Source of the DNA: DATHTC01 sp963746805
GTDB lineage: Bacteria; Actinomycetota; Thermoleophilia; Gaiellales; Gaiellaceae
NCBI GenBank assembly: GCA_963746805.1
Contig: CAVVCQ010000006.1
Location: 1 to 64,000, forward strand
Reading direction: 5' to 3'
DNA length: 64,000 nt
In this document: positions 20,060-28,409 of the stretch, piece after piece
Position numbering within the stretch: the stretch's first letter is position 1
Layout: the number at the start of each line of letters is the position of its first letter
The notes under the pieces: generated by a model
Told to the model about the DNA's origin: nothing
Seen by the model: the letters and a program-made list of their open reading frames with translations, nothing else
The model's database searches: none
Program-made: the position numbers and the translations under genes

Positions 20060-20148
20060 ATCGCGTCGCCTCGGTTCCGCATCACCGCGACGAACACGAG
20101 ATCAGGCTTCGGAGCAGCTAGGTTCCGTCCGCAGAAAGGAGGCGCCGT

Positions 20149-21694
20149 GTGGCCGGCTCGGCGCGGCGAGAGAGCGAGGTGACAGAGCGCGTGTCGCCGC
20201 CCGACGGCGTGCTCAGGTCGGGCTACGACACCGCCGGATTCTACGACGAGGCATTCGAGCGGGATGCCGGCGGCGCGGTCGTTCCGCGTCCGCACTACTC
20301 CGAGCTGATCGCCCGGATCTCGGCCATGGCGGGCTCAGAGCTTGCGGCGCGCCGCGGAGCTCGCCAACCGGTCGTTCCTGCACCGCGGCGTGACGTTCAC
20401 TGTCTACTCGGACGGTGAGAACGACGCCGCCGAGCGCATCCTGCCGTTCGATCCGATTCCGCGGATCCTGCCTGCGGGCGAATGGGCGATCGTCGAGGCG
20501 GGTCTGCGACAGCGCATCGAGGCGCTGAACAGCTTCGTCCACGACGTGTACCACGGGCAGGAGATCCTGCGTGACGGGATCGTGCCGCGCAGGCTCGTCG
20601 TCCTCGCTCGGCACTTCCGTCGAGAAGTCGTAGGGATCGACGTCCCCCACGACCAGTACGTCCATGTCGTCGGGAGCGATCTGATTCGCGGCGACGATGG
20701 TCGCTGGCTCGTGCTCGAGGACAATCTGCGGACGCCGAGCGGGGTCTCGTACGTGCTCGCCAACCGCCAGATCATGACCCGGACGCTGCCCGACTGGTTC
20801 GCCGACCTGGGAGTGCGCTCGGTCGACTCGTACGCGGAGCAGCTGCTCGACAACCTCGTCGGGCTGTCCCCCCGACGAGCCCTTCCCGGCGCGCCCGGCG
20901 GGCCCGCGGTGGTCGTGTTGACGCCCGGGATCTACAACTCGGCGTACTTCGAGCACGCCTTCCTCGCCCAGCAGATGGGTGTCGAGCTCGTCGAGGGCCG
21001 CGATCTGTTCGTGCTCGAGAACCGGGTCTACATGCGCACAACCACCGGGCGGCGGCAGGTCGACGTCATCTACCGCCGCGTCGACGACGAGTTCCTCGAT
21101 CCGCTGGCGTTCCGCTCGGAGTCGATGCTCGGCGTCGCCGGCCTGCTCGGAGCCGTCCGGACGGGCAACGTCACGCTCGCCAACGCGATCGGCACGGGCG
21201 TCGCCGACGACAAGGTCATCTACCGCTACGTCCCGGAGATCATCCGCTACTACACGGGCGAGGAGCCGATCCTCGACAACGTTCCCACGTACCTGCCGAG
21301 CGAGCCGGACGAGCTCGACCACGTTCTCCGCAACCTCGACTCGCTCGTGGTGAAGGCGGCCAACGAGAGCGGCGGCTACGGGATGCTGATCGGCCCGGAC
21401 GCCGACGAGGCCGAGCTCGCCGACTTCCGCGAGCAGATCACCGCGCGGCCGAGGGACTACATCGCGCAGCCGGTGATCCGGCTTTCCCGTCACCCCACCT
21501 TCGTGGCCGACGAGCAGGGCGAGTCCGGCACTCTCGAGGGGCGCCACGTCGACCTACGTCCGTACGTCCTGAGCGGGGCCGACGGGATCACCGTGCTCCC
21601 CGGCGGGCTCAGCCGCGTCGCTCTCGTGAAGGGCTCGCTGGTCGTCAACTCGAGCCAGGGCGGCGGGAGCAAGGACACCTGGGTGCTCCAGTGA
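20149..21694 (+). CDS. Circularly permuted ATP-grasp protein (type 2), one frameshift
   Basis: A carboxylate-amine/peptide ligase-like protein of about 515 residues. The GTG at 20149 follows AAAGGAGG with six bases spacing. The first part (RSGYDTAGFYDEAFERD...YSELIARISAM) runs to about 20340, where one extra base moves it to the frame RRAAELANRSFLHRGVTFTV. The rest is classic for the family: LPFDPIPRILPAGEWAIVEA, VLEDNLRTPSGVSYVLANR, VVVLTPGIYNSAYFEHAFLA, VDVIYRRVDDEFLDPL, NAIGTGVADDKVIYRYVPEI, VVKAANESGGYGMLIGP, and YIAQPVIRLSRHPTF. It heads a run with the alpha-E gene (14-base gap) and three transglutaminases. In comparative genomics this set is predicted to make or cleave an isopeptide-type peptide, with unknown product. 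Confidence 0.92.
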
Positions 21695-21707
21695 GGCTCG
21701 CGCGACC

Positions 21708-22756
21708 ATGCTGAGCCGCATGGCGGAGTCGCTGTACTGGATCGGGCGCTACGTCGAGCGGGCGGAGCAGACCGCCCGCCTCACCGAGGTGACGTTCCGG
21801 CACACGCTCGTGATGGGGTCGACACGCGAGGCCGAGACGCGGCGCCATCGCCACTGGGCGGCACTGCTCGACATCGTCGGCGAGCGTCCGGCATTCACAG
21901 CCGACGATCCGCCCGACGAGCAGAACGTGCCCGGGCATCTGATCTTCTCGTCGGACAACAGAAACTCGATCGTGGAATGCATCGCTCGGGCGCGCGACAA
22001 CGCTCACACGATGCGCCATCAGATGGCGACCGAGATGTGGGAGGCCCTCAATCGCTTCCATCTCGACATCCAGCGACCGGGTCGGCGTCGCAGCGCGGCC
22101 GCGAAGCGCCGAGCGCACGTCCCGCTTCTGCCGCTCCATCGCCGACTTCAGCCACCTTCTACAGGGGATCACGGACTCGACGATGCCCCGCGAGGAGGGG
22201 TGGTACTTCCTGCAGGCAGGCAAGTTCCTCGAGCGGGCGGAGTGGACCGCTCGCACGGTCGACGTGAACTACAGGCTGCTCGTCGACGGCGACGTCGAGC
22301 GGCGACCGCCTCGCGCTCGTCGCAGCGGCAAGCGACCCCGAGCCCTGGGGCACGCTGCTGCGCTCGCTCTCGGCGTACGAGTCGTACCACCGCATCGAGA
22401 GCAGAGGCATTCGGCCGAGCGCAGTGATCGAGCTGCTGATCCTCTCGGCCGTCCTGCCGCGCTCGGTCCGGTTCTCGATCGGAAAGGTCGACGCGGCGCT
22501 CGCCCATATCAGCGAGGAGGCTCCGGGGTACAACGGCTCCGAGCCGATCCCCGGGTCGCCGAGCGGCAGCGAAGCGCGCCGGGAGGCTGGTCGCCTCCAT
22601 GCGGAGTTCACCTACCAAAGACTCGACGACCTGCTCGAGCGCGGCTTGCATGCGTCGCTCCTGGACATCCAGCGGCGCTGCTACCGGATCGGTGATCGGG
22701 TCGAGGACGAGTTCTTCACGCACCGAACGTTGAGGGCACAGGATGCGCTGACGTGA
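21708..22756 (+). CDS. Alpha-E domain protein, two frameshifts
   Basis: An all-alpha protein that always accompanies circularly permuted ATP-grasp enzymes, typically of about 310 residues. The ATG at 21708 opens MLSRMAESLYWIGRYVERAE, the diagnostic N terminus. After a frame change near 22075-22110 the second repeat reads SIADFSHLLQGITDSTMPRE, GWYFLQAGKFLERAEWTART. After another near 22290-22310 it reads PWGTLLRSLSAYESYHRIES, then AVLPRSVRFSIGKVDAAL and ends IGDRVEDEFFTHRTLRAQ. All recognisable motifs survive, pointing to single-base sequence errors. Its stop overlaps the next gene's GTG by four bases, so coupling is strong. Biochemical role unknown; presumed partner or scaffold of the ATP-grasp ligase. 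Confidence 0.9.
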
Positions 22757-23871
22757 GGTACCGGATCCTGCATCGCACGACCTACCGCTACGAGACCCAG
22801 GTCTTCGAGAGCTTCAACGAGGTGCGGCTACAACCCTTCGCGGGTGCGACGCAGACCCTGCTCGACTTCGATCTGCTGATCGAGCCGCCCGCCACGGTCA
22901 TCTCGTTTCGCGACTACTACGGGAACGCGGTGCACGACTTCGGAATCCCGTACCTGCACGATCGCCTCGTGATCGAAGCGACGAGCGATGTGGTCACACA
23001 TGTCGGCGCCGAGGAGCCGCTCAGCGGCCCTGCCGAGGGCGAGCAGGACGAATCGATCGGCCTGCGGGAGCTGGCGGCCGACGAGGCGCTCGTGGACGAG
23101 TACTCCGAGTTCCTCGGGGCGAGCCCCTACGTTCCGCTCGACGACGGAACGGCGGAGCTGGCCGAGGCTGTCGTCGCCGAGGACCCGCAAACGAGCGCGC
23201 TCGCGTTCTTCACCCGTGCGGCCGGCCACGTGCGGTCACGGCTCGAGTATCGCATCGGCACGACGACCGTTGAGAGCTCCGTTGCCGAGGTCCTCGCCGG
23301 GGGCGTGGGCGTGTGCCAGGACTTCGCACACGTCCTGATCTCGCTCTGCCGCCACGCCGGGCTCCCCGCCCGGTACGTCAGCGGCTATCTCGGCAGCGTC
23401 GCGACGGCGGCCGCGTCGCACGCCTGGGTCGAGGCCTACATGCCGCCGTACGGTTGGGTCGGTCTCGACGCGACGCTCGGCGAGCGCTGCACGGGGCGGC
23501 ACGTCAAGCTCGGGAGCGGGCGTGACTACGCCGACGTCACGGTGCTGCGAGGGACGTACCAGGGAGGCGGCGAGGCGGCGCTCGAAGTGGAGGTGACCTG
23601 CGAGTCGCTCGGCGAGCTCGGGCCCTCCGCCCAGCCGCAGGTCGAACGTGACGAGCACGTCGGCAGGCTCGTCGCGATCCAGAATCTCGGAGCGATGAGG
23701 CAATATCAACGTGGCGCGGTGATGGTCCAGGCGATGGGTGGGATGACGCAGACGCTCACGCTCGACGAGCTGCCGCCGCCGCGTTCGCAGGTCCGCCCGG
23801 AGGACGGGCCCCCCAGTCAGCAGCCACAACAGCAGCAACAACAACAGCTGCCAGGGAGGCGCGCTCGATGA
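22753..23871 (+). CDS. Transglutaminase-like cysteine protease (first of three)
   Basis: A 372-residue protein of the transglutaminase family with the N-terminal beta domain found in ATP-grasp/alpha-E clusters. RYRILHRTTYRYETQVFESF begins the N-terminal domain. The catalytic triad is visible: Cys188 in GVGVCQDFAH, His223 in SHAWVEAY and Asp239 in WVGLDAT. The tail after residue 340 is Pro/Gln-rich, ending in a run of Gln, and probably flexible. GTG start at 22753 overlaps the alpha-E stop, and its own stop overlaps the next ATG (ATGA), so the genes are translationally coupled. It likely hydrolyses or transfers an amide or isopeptide bond in a peptide made by the ligase (inference). Confidence 0.93.
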   Translation: MRYRILHRTTYRYETQVFESFNEVRLQPFAGATQTLLDFDLLIEPPATVISFRDYYGNAVHDFGIPYLHDRLVIEATSDVVTHVGAEEPLSGPAEGEQDESIGLRELAADEALVDEYSEFLGASPYVPLDDGTAELAEAVVAEDPQTSALAFFTRAAGHVRSRLEYRIGTTTVESSVAEVLAGGVGVCQDFAHVLISLCRHAGLPARYVSGYLGSVATAAASHAWVEAYMPPYGWVGLDATLGERCTGRHVKLGSGRDYADVTVLRGTYQGGGEAALEVEVTCESLGELGPSAQPQVERDEHVGRLVAIQNLGAMRQYQRGAVMVQAMGGMTQTLTLDELPPPRSQVRPEDGPPSQQPQQQQQQQLPGRRAR

Positions 23872-24728
23872 GGCTGCGGCTCGGCTGCCGGTTCGAGCAC
23901 GACGCGGCCACCCCCACCGCCGCGATCGTCCTCGTCGAGCCGCATTTCGACGCGGCCGGCGGCATCGTCGCTGAGCGATGGGTCAGCGAGCCGCCCGTCG
24001 AGGCGACGGGCTACGTCGACCTGTACGGCAACAGGTGCCGTCGCCTCGTCCTTCCGGAGGGCGTCTCCGCGTTCTCCTACGACGCGCTCGTGACCGTCTC
24101 ACCTGATCCGGAGGCGCTGCCGGGGCCCGAGGACGTGCAGCATCGCGTCGAGGCGCTGCCCGACGAGCTCCTCCACTGGCTGCTGGCGAGTCGGCTCTGC
24201 GAGTCCGACACGCTCTCCGAACAGGCCTGGGAGCTGTTCGGCGGCACGACTCCAGGAGTCGAGCGGGTGCAGGCTGTCTGCGACTGGATCCACGGCAACG
24301 TCGAGTACGGGGTCGCGAGCGTGCCGACGACGGCGACGGTCGAGGTCTTCGAGCGACGTGGGGGCATGTGCCGGGACTTCGCCCATATGGGCGTGACGTT
24401 CTGCCGGGCGCTCGGCATACCCGCCCGATACGTGTTCGGCTACATGCCCGACATCGGGGTTCCGGGGCCGTACCCGCCGATGGATTTCCACGCCTGGTTC
24501 GAGGTCTGGCTCGGCTCGCAGTGGTGGACGTTCGACGCCCGCTTCAACGTGCCGCGGATCGGACGGCTGCCGATCGGGCGCGGTCGCGACGCCGTCGACG
24601 TCGCCATGGTGACGACCTACGGCGCCGCTACCCTGCGGCGCATGGACGTGTGGACGGACGAGGCGCCCGACGACGCCGAGCTTCCTGCCGAGCACGTCGT
24701 GGCGGAGACGCACGGAGGTCCGTCGTGA
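23868..24728 (+). CDS. Transglutaminase-like protein (second of three)
   Basis: A 286-residue transglutaminase family protein of the BTLCP-like group. The N-terminal domain begins RLRLGCRFEHDAATPTAAIV. The triad reads Cys168 in GGMCRDFAHM, His208 in MDFHAWFEVW and Asp223 in WTFDARFNVP. It lacks the longer N-terminal domain spacing of the first gene and differs in the segment between His and Asp, so it is a paralogue from a separate subfamily rather than a recent duplicate. ATG overlaps the previous stop by four bases. All three copies keep complete triads, suggesting three distinct peptide-bond activities. Confidence 0.92.
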   Translation: MRLRLGCRFEHDAATPTAAIVLVEPHFDAAGGIVAERWVSEPPVEATGYVDLYGNRCRRLVLPEGVSAFSYDALVTVSPDPEALPGPEDVQHRVEALPDELLHWLLASRLCESDTLSEQAWELFGGTTPGVERVQAVCDWIHGNVEYGVASVPTTATVEVFERRGGMCRDFAHMGVTFCRALGIPARYVFGYMPDIGVPGPYPPMDFHAWFEVWLGSQWWTFDARFNVPRIGRLPIGRGRDAVDVAMVTTYGAATLRRMDVWTDEAPDDAELPAEHVVAETHGGPS

Positions 24729-24737
24729 GCGCGCGAC

Positions 24738-25688
24738 GTGGGTGAGTCGCTCGGCGACCTGATCGCCACTCTCGGGTCGATCGACGACGACGAGATCGAC
24801 TGGCAGAACGTCCGGCAGACCACCGTCCTGATCCAGCAGAGCTTCGCCTACGAGTACCCGGGGCCGATCGCTTCGCTCCGCCATCGCTTGATGGTCGTCC
24901 CGCCCGACTACCACGACGACCAGCGGCTCGTGACGCACAAGCTCCGCGTCTCGGGCTGCGACATCGACACCGAACGCTCGTACGACACGTTCGGGAACGT
25001 CGTCCTCGACCTGAGCATCGAACAGGTCGAGCGCGAGGTCGAGTTCACGACCTGGGCGGTCGTCGAGCGCGAGACCGCCGTCGACGGCGCGGACACGCCC
25101 GACGCGATCACGTTCGACCAGCGCTTCGCCGAGCCCTCGCGCCTGACCCGACCGGACGACCGGTTGCGCGCCGTCGCAGCCGAGCTCCGTGAGACAGGAG
25201 CCGAGGGCGTGGAGCTCGCCGAGCTCATCAGCAGGCGGGTGTTCGAGCACTTCGACTACCGCCACGGCGTGACGGCGGTCACGACGACGGCCGCAGAGGC
25301 ATGGGAAGCCGGGAGCGGGGTCTGCCAGGACTATGCACATTGCATGCTGGCGCTCTGCAGGCTCTGCGGGCTGCCGGCCAGGTACGTCTCGGGCCACGTG
25401 CTCGGCGACGGAGGCACGCACGCGTGGGTCGAGGTGCTCGTCCAGCATCCCCAGGACTCCGACGCGCTGCGGGCGGTCCCGATCGACCCGACCCACGACC
25501 GGCGCGCCGCCCTCCGGTACCTCACCGTCGCCGTCGGGCGCGACTACTGCGACGTGCCGCCGACCTCGGGGACGTTCGAGGCACCGTACGAGGGCGTGCT
25601 GACGACGCACAAACGCGCTGCCGTGACCGGGGTCGAGTACGTCAGGCCGCGCCGGACCCGCAGGCCTGGCCCCGTCAGGACGACGTAG
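24738..25688 (+). CDS. Transglutaminase-like protein (third of three)
   Basis: A 316-residue transglutaminase family protein. GTG at 24738 gives GESLGDLIATLGSI, then QTTVLIQQSFAYEYPGPI of the N-terminal beta domain. The triad reads Cys196 in SGVCQDYAHC, His228 in GGTHAWVEVL and Asp250 in VPIDPTHD, and an invariant YLTVAVGRDYCDVPP motif follows. It begins nine bases after the previous stop. Its 3' end overlaps the convergent M14 peptidase gene by 14 bases. It resembles the first copy more than the second in motif spacing. Likely same operon as the ATP-grasp gene. Confidence 0.92.
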   Translation: MGESLGDLIATLGSIDDDEIDWQNVRQTTVLIQQSFAYEYPGPIASLRHRLMVVPPDYHDDQRLVTHKLRVSGCDIDTERSYDTFGNVVLDLSIEQVEREVEFTTWAVVERETAVDGADTPDAITFDQRFAEPSRLTRPDDRLRAVAAELRETGAEGVELAELISRRVFEHFDYRHGVTAVTTTAAEAWEAGSGVCQDYAHCMLALCRLCGLPARYVSGHVLGDGGTHAWVEVLVQHPQDSDALRAVPIDPTHDRRAALRYLTVAVGRDYCDVPPTSGTFEAPYEGVLTTHKRAAVTGVEYVRPRRTRRPGPVRTT

Positions 25689-26412
25689 CGCCGTTCGTCG
25701 CGCGCACGAGCGCCTCGAGCCCGGGCAGGTGGCGCGTACAGAGGGCGGGAAGGCCGGCGTGCTCGACCTCGTACACGATCGCCGGGATACCGACCTCGAC
25801 GAGCCAGTCGTCGAATGCGCCCGGACAGGGGCCGCCCACGTCGTCCACGATCGGGAGGCCAGCCGCCCGGCTCAGCCCGTCGACGATGGCACTGGGGACG
25901 TCGCCGCGCGGCAGCAGGAGCTCGAGCGGACTGTGGAGGTCGAGCACGAGCGGCGGGCGCAGGCGCTCGACGAGCCTCATCAGGGCCCGCGTCTCGGGCT
26001 CGGACCCGGCGTGCTCGCCGGGTGAGGAGAGATTCGTGCGGTTGGCGACGACGCGTCGCTCGTCCTCGATGCCGGGCGGATACGTGTATGACTCGTCCGA
26101 CCGCCAGGAGGTGGCGGGGAAGTTGCGGTTGAGATCCACGCCCGCCGCGTTCTGTCGCGTGCCGTTGATCAGCCCGTCGGGGTTGGCGACGGGCACGACC
26201 GCCCAGCCGGTGCTCCGTCCGGGGACTCGCTCGAGGAGGCGGCGGGCGACCAAGGCGGTCACCGCCTCCTCGCCGTGCTGGGCGGCGACGAGAAGACCTT
26301 CCACCGGCCGGTCGGTCGCGGGCAGGAACACACGCAGCGCAACGCCGTTCCGCGAGCGCCCGTACTCCTCGGCTCGCCAGTCGTCGAGGAGGTTTCCCGT
26401 CACGTGCGCCAC
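25675..26412 (-). CDS. M14-family zinc carboxypeptidase (MpaA-like)
   Basis: A 245-residue metallopeptidase. Zinc and catalytic features: AAQHGEE (HxxE), VVPVANPDGLINGTRQNA, GVDLNRNFP (substrate-binding Asn/Arg), DLHSP (third zinc His) and IVYEVEHAG (catalytic Glu). It resembles MpaA, which cleaves the gamma-D-Glu-diaminopimelate bond of murein tripeptide, but the real substrate could be any gamma-linked peptide. That is notable beside a ligase/transglutaminase cluster, with which it is convergent and overlapping by 14 bases. The GTG at 26412 is used; another GTG three codons in is possible. No signal peptide, so likely cytoplasmic. Confidence 0.85.
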   Translation of the reverse strand: MAHVTGNLLDDWRAEEYGRSRNGVALRVFLPATDRPVEGLLVAAQHGEEAVTALVARRLLERVPGRSTGWAVVPVANPDGLINGTRQNAAGVDLNRNFPATSWRSDESYTYPPGIEDERRVVANRTNLSSPGEHAGSEPETRALMRLVERLRPPLVLDLHSPLELLLPRGDVPSAIVDGLSRAAGLPIVDDVGGPCPGAFDDWLVEVGIPAIVYEVEHAGLPALCTRHLPGLEALVRATNGATSS

Positions 26413-26540
26413 CGTAGCGAGGGAGCTCGGGCGGCGTCCGCGCCCCGTGTGCGGCCGGCGCCGAGAATGCGGTGAGAGACCCCACGCTGGAACACCGGGA
26501 AGGCACTCGTCTCAGCCAGCCGACCGGGCGCTTCCGCCCA

Positions 26541-26612
26541 GGGCCTCGGTGATCCGTACACGATGAGGGCCGGCAAGGCGTGAAGCGGCTGTGCGGCGCT
26601 CCTGCGCCGCCC
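26541..26612 (-). pseudogene. Remnant of the 3' end of an HxlR-family regulator
   Basis: The minus strand can be read as GAAQERRTAASRLAGPHRVR followed by ITEAL. This is nearly the same as AQERRTAAERIAGPQRVRIA at the C terminus of the HxlR regulator at 27539-28294. Only the last ~25 codons are present and no start or HTH part remains. It lies directly against a remnant of the oxidase normally paired with that regulator. Confidence 0.75.
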
Positions 26613-26615
26613 CCA

Positions 26616-26737
26616 GGGCCACGACCGCGTACGTGCGGCCTACGGCGAGCGCAACTACGAGCGACCTCGCCCGACTCAAGCGGGTCCACGACCCGACCAA
26701 CTTCTTCCGCCTCAACCAGAACATCCCGCCCGCCTGA
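26616..26737 (+). pseudogene. Remnant of the 3' end of the FAD-linked oxidase (BBE domain)
   Basis: The plus strand closely matches the last ~40 codons of the oxidase at 28410-29822: GGCGAGCGCAACTACGAGCG, GACCCGACCAACTTCTTCCG and CTCAACCAGAACATCC are identical in both. The frame is disrupted by small indels, and the copy ends in a TGA at the equivalent place. Everything 5' of the BBE domain is missing. Together with the adjoining HxlR remnant it is a collapsed copy of the divergent regulator/oxidase locus. The rest of 26413-26745 holds nothing else recognisable. Confidence 0.85.
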
Positions 26738-26745
26738 GGTCCTCC

Positions 26746-27189
26746 TCAGCGGTCGAGAGGTTCGCCTGTCTCGAGCAGCGTCTTCAGGCCGCTGAGCACC
26801 CACATCCAGCCGGTGCCCGAGACGTTCTCGGCGGTCTTGGGCGAAGCCTCGAGCTGGTCGTGCGTCACGGTCAGCAGCGAGTAGTCGCCCTCCTGTGCTT
26901 CGATCTCCCAGGTGACGCGGCTCGGCTCCTCCGCCGCCAGCTCGGGGTCGTAGTACGAGCGCCAGCTGTGCACGAGCCGCCGGGGCGGGTCGTAGTCGAG
27001 CACGTCCTGGACGGTCTTGAGCTCCGACCCGGAGTAGGAGCGTCGCTCCTCGGGGGTGATGTCGATGGTGGTGCCGTGGAAGTACTTCTGGGTGAACTCC
27101 GGTTTGGTGATCGCGTCCCAGATCGCCTCGGGCGTCGCCCGGATGTAGACCTGGTAGACCTGGGTCGCCTGGGCGGTCGTCGTGCTCAT
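26746..27189 (-). CDS. SRPBCC (AHSA1/START-like) protein
   Basis: A 147-residue ligand-binding-fold protein. VYQVYIRATPEAIWDAITKP is the typical first strand plus helix; SYSGSELKTVQDVLDYDPPR, LVHSWRSYY, SRVTWEIEAQ and a C-terminal long helix (GWMWVLSGLKTLLE) complete the SRPBCC fold of the AHSA1 type. Its ATG overlaps the stop of the upstream ArsR gene by four bases (ATGA), a very common ArsR-SRPBCC operon in Actinobacteria. These proteins bind hydrophobic ligands, and the true ligand is unknown. Confidence 0.9.
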   Translation of the reverse strand: MSTTTAQATQVYQVYIRATPEAIWDAITKPEFTQKYFHGTTIDITPEERRSYSGSELKTVQDVLDYDPPRRLVHSWRSYYDPELAAEEPSRVTWEIEAQEGDYSLLTVTHDQLEASPKTAENVSGTGWMWVLSGLKTLLETGEPLDR

Positions 27190-27506
27190 GCCGTCTCCTC
27201 CAGTTCCGTCTTGAGCTCCGCGAGCGCGGAGACACGGTGCTCGGTGTACTTGTCGATCCAGCGGTCGTGGATGAGCCGGATCGGGACCGGGTTCAGGTAG
27301 TGGAGCTTCTCCCGGCCCTGCCGGCGACTGACGACGAGGCCGGCGTCCTCGAGCAGGCGCAGGTGCTTCATGACGCCGAAGCGGGTCATGTCGAGCTCCG
27401 ACTCGAGCTCCGTGAGCGTGCGGCCGTCACGCGCGTAGAGCCGGTCGAGGAGGTGGCGCCGCGTCGGGTCGGCGAGCGCCTTGAAGACGCGGTCGTCGTC
27501 GGTCAC
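27186..27506 (-). CDS. ArsR-family winged-helix repressor
   Basis: A 106-residue regulator. Start GTG at 27506 gives TDDDRVFKALADPTRRHLLD, the canonical ArsR N terminus with the ALADPTRR motif. The recognition region is ESELDMTRFGVMKHLRLLED, followed by the wing. No metal-binding Cys pair is present, so it is of the metal-independent, SRPBCC-linked type. It is translationally coupled to the downstream SRPBCC gene and probably represses that operon through the inverted repeat just upstream (27520-27535). Confidence 0.92.
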   Translation of the reverse strand: MTDDDRVFKALADPTRRHLLDRLYARDGRTLTELESELDMTRFGVMKHLRLLEDAGLVVSRRQGREKLHYLNPVPIRLIHDRWIDKYTEHRVSALAELKTELEETA

Positions 27507-27519
27507 GGGTCGATGATAC

Positions 27520-27535
27520 GTGACCAAACAGTCAC
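27520..27535. promoter_or_regulatory. Putative ArsR operator
   Basis: GTGAC-CAAACA-GTCAC, an inverted repeat with five-base arms and a six-base centre, extends imperfectly by two bases on each side. It lies 13-29 bases upstream of the GTG of the ArsR gene, a position that would overlap its promoter and give autorepression. Spacing and arms resemble ArsR-type sites; the protein-DNA link is inferred. Confidence 0.45.
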
Positions 27536-27538
27536 ATG

Positions 27539-28294
27539 TCAATCACGATCGGCGTGCAGGGCTTCGGCGATGCGTACGCGCTGAGGGCCGGCGATCCGTT
27601 CGGCGGCCGTGCGACGCTCCTGCGCCGAGCGGCTGGCCGGGGCGAAAGCGCTCCAGGTGAACCAGTGGCCGAATCCGCGTTGCAGCGTCCGCGGGCCGCT
27701 CATCGTCAGCTGCCCCGCTCGCATCGCGCCGCCCAGCTCGGCCCGTCCCAGGTAGACGCGGTAGAGCGTGGTGGTGTCGACGCTGACCTCGAGGTCGACG
27801 TCGAAACCGGGATGCTGGAGGCAGACCGAGACCTCGGCGGGCTCGAGGACCATCCAGTAACGCCGCGCGGGGTCGCGAAAGTCGAACCGAACCACGGTTC
27901 GGTTGGGTGGGAGCCGCTGGCGATCGACGTGGCGGGCCATCCAGACGATCAGCAGGTCGGGATCGAGCTCCTCGGGGCGCGGCTCGGTGAACGACCAGGT
28001 CGCCCCCCACTCGCCGATCGCCTGCACGACCGGCTGGAGGTCACGGCCGGCGGGCGTGAGGCGATATTCGAGGGTGCGGCCCTTGGGGCCGGTCCTGCGC
28101 TCGATGACCTCGGCCCGCTCGAGAGCCCTCATGCGGTCGGTGAGCACTGAACGCGAGATCCCGGGGAGGGCGCGTTGGAGCTCGTTGAACCCATTCGCAC
28201 CGCCCAACATCTCGCGCACGATCAGCAGCGTCCATCGGTCGCCGAGGACCTCGGTGGCCTTGGCGACCGGGCAGTACTGCGCATAGCTGCGCAT
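27539..28294 (-). CDS. HxlR-family transcriptional regulator with C-terminal sterol-carrier-like domain
   Basis: A 251-residue regulator. The HxlR winged helix spans about 1-100: YCPVAKATEVLGDRWTLLIV (DRWT motif with a Cys), FNELQRALPGISRSVLTDRM and the wing EYRLTPAGRDLQPV. The remaining ~150 residues (VVRFDFRDPARRYWMVLEPA, and so on) form a domain resembling SCP2-type lipid-binding folds common in long actinobacterial HxlR proteins, probably a ligand sensor. It is divergent from the FAD oxidase with a 115-base gap containing a perfect palindrome, so it likely controls both genes. A truncated copy of its 3' end is at 26541-26612. Confidence 0.9.
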   Translation of the reverse strand: MRSYAQYCPVAKATEVLGDRWTLLIVREMLGGANGFNELQRALPGISRSVLTDRMRALERAEVIERRTGPKGRTLEYRLTPAGRDLQPVVQAIGEWGATWSFTEPRPEELDPDLLIVWMARHVDRQRLPPNRTVVRFDFRDPARRYWMVLEPAEVSVCLQHPGFDVDLEVSVDTTTLYRVYLGRAELGGAMRAGQLTMSGPRTLQRGFGHWFTWSAFAPASRSAQERRTAAERIAGPQRVRIAEALHADRD

Positions 28295-28346
28295 CTCGAC
28301 ACGATGCTAGCCCCGGATCGACCGCGGATCGGTCACAGGTCTGCAA

Positions 28347-28366
28347 TTCGAACCGGTTGGTTCGAA
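28347..28366. promoter_or_regulatory. Perfect 8-4-8 palindrome between HxlR gene and FAD oxidase (putative operator)
   Basis: TTCGAACCGGTTGGTTCGAA: eight-base arms TTCGAACC/GGTTCGAA around GGTT. It is centred about 62 bases from the HxlR start and 54 bases from the oxidase start, a good place to control both divergent promoters. Winged-helix dimers such as HxlR bind such sites; the pairing is inferred from position. Confidence 0.6.
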
Positions 28367-28409
28367 AGTCGAGCTATTCGGCCCGCGGCGGCGAGCCTAG
28401 GTTCCTCGC

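Noticed and set aside
23781..23870. CAG/CAA run near the end of the first transglutaminase as a possible CRISPR or microsatellite array
   Set aside because: It is coding poly-Gln within the protein tail, without spacers or palindromic repeats. No CRISPR array is seen in the window.
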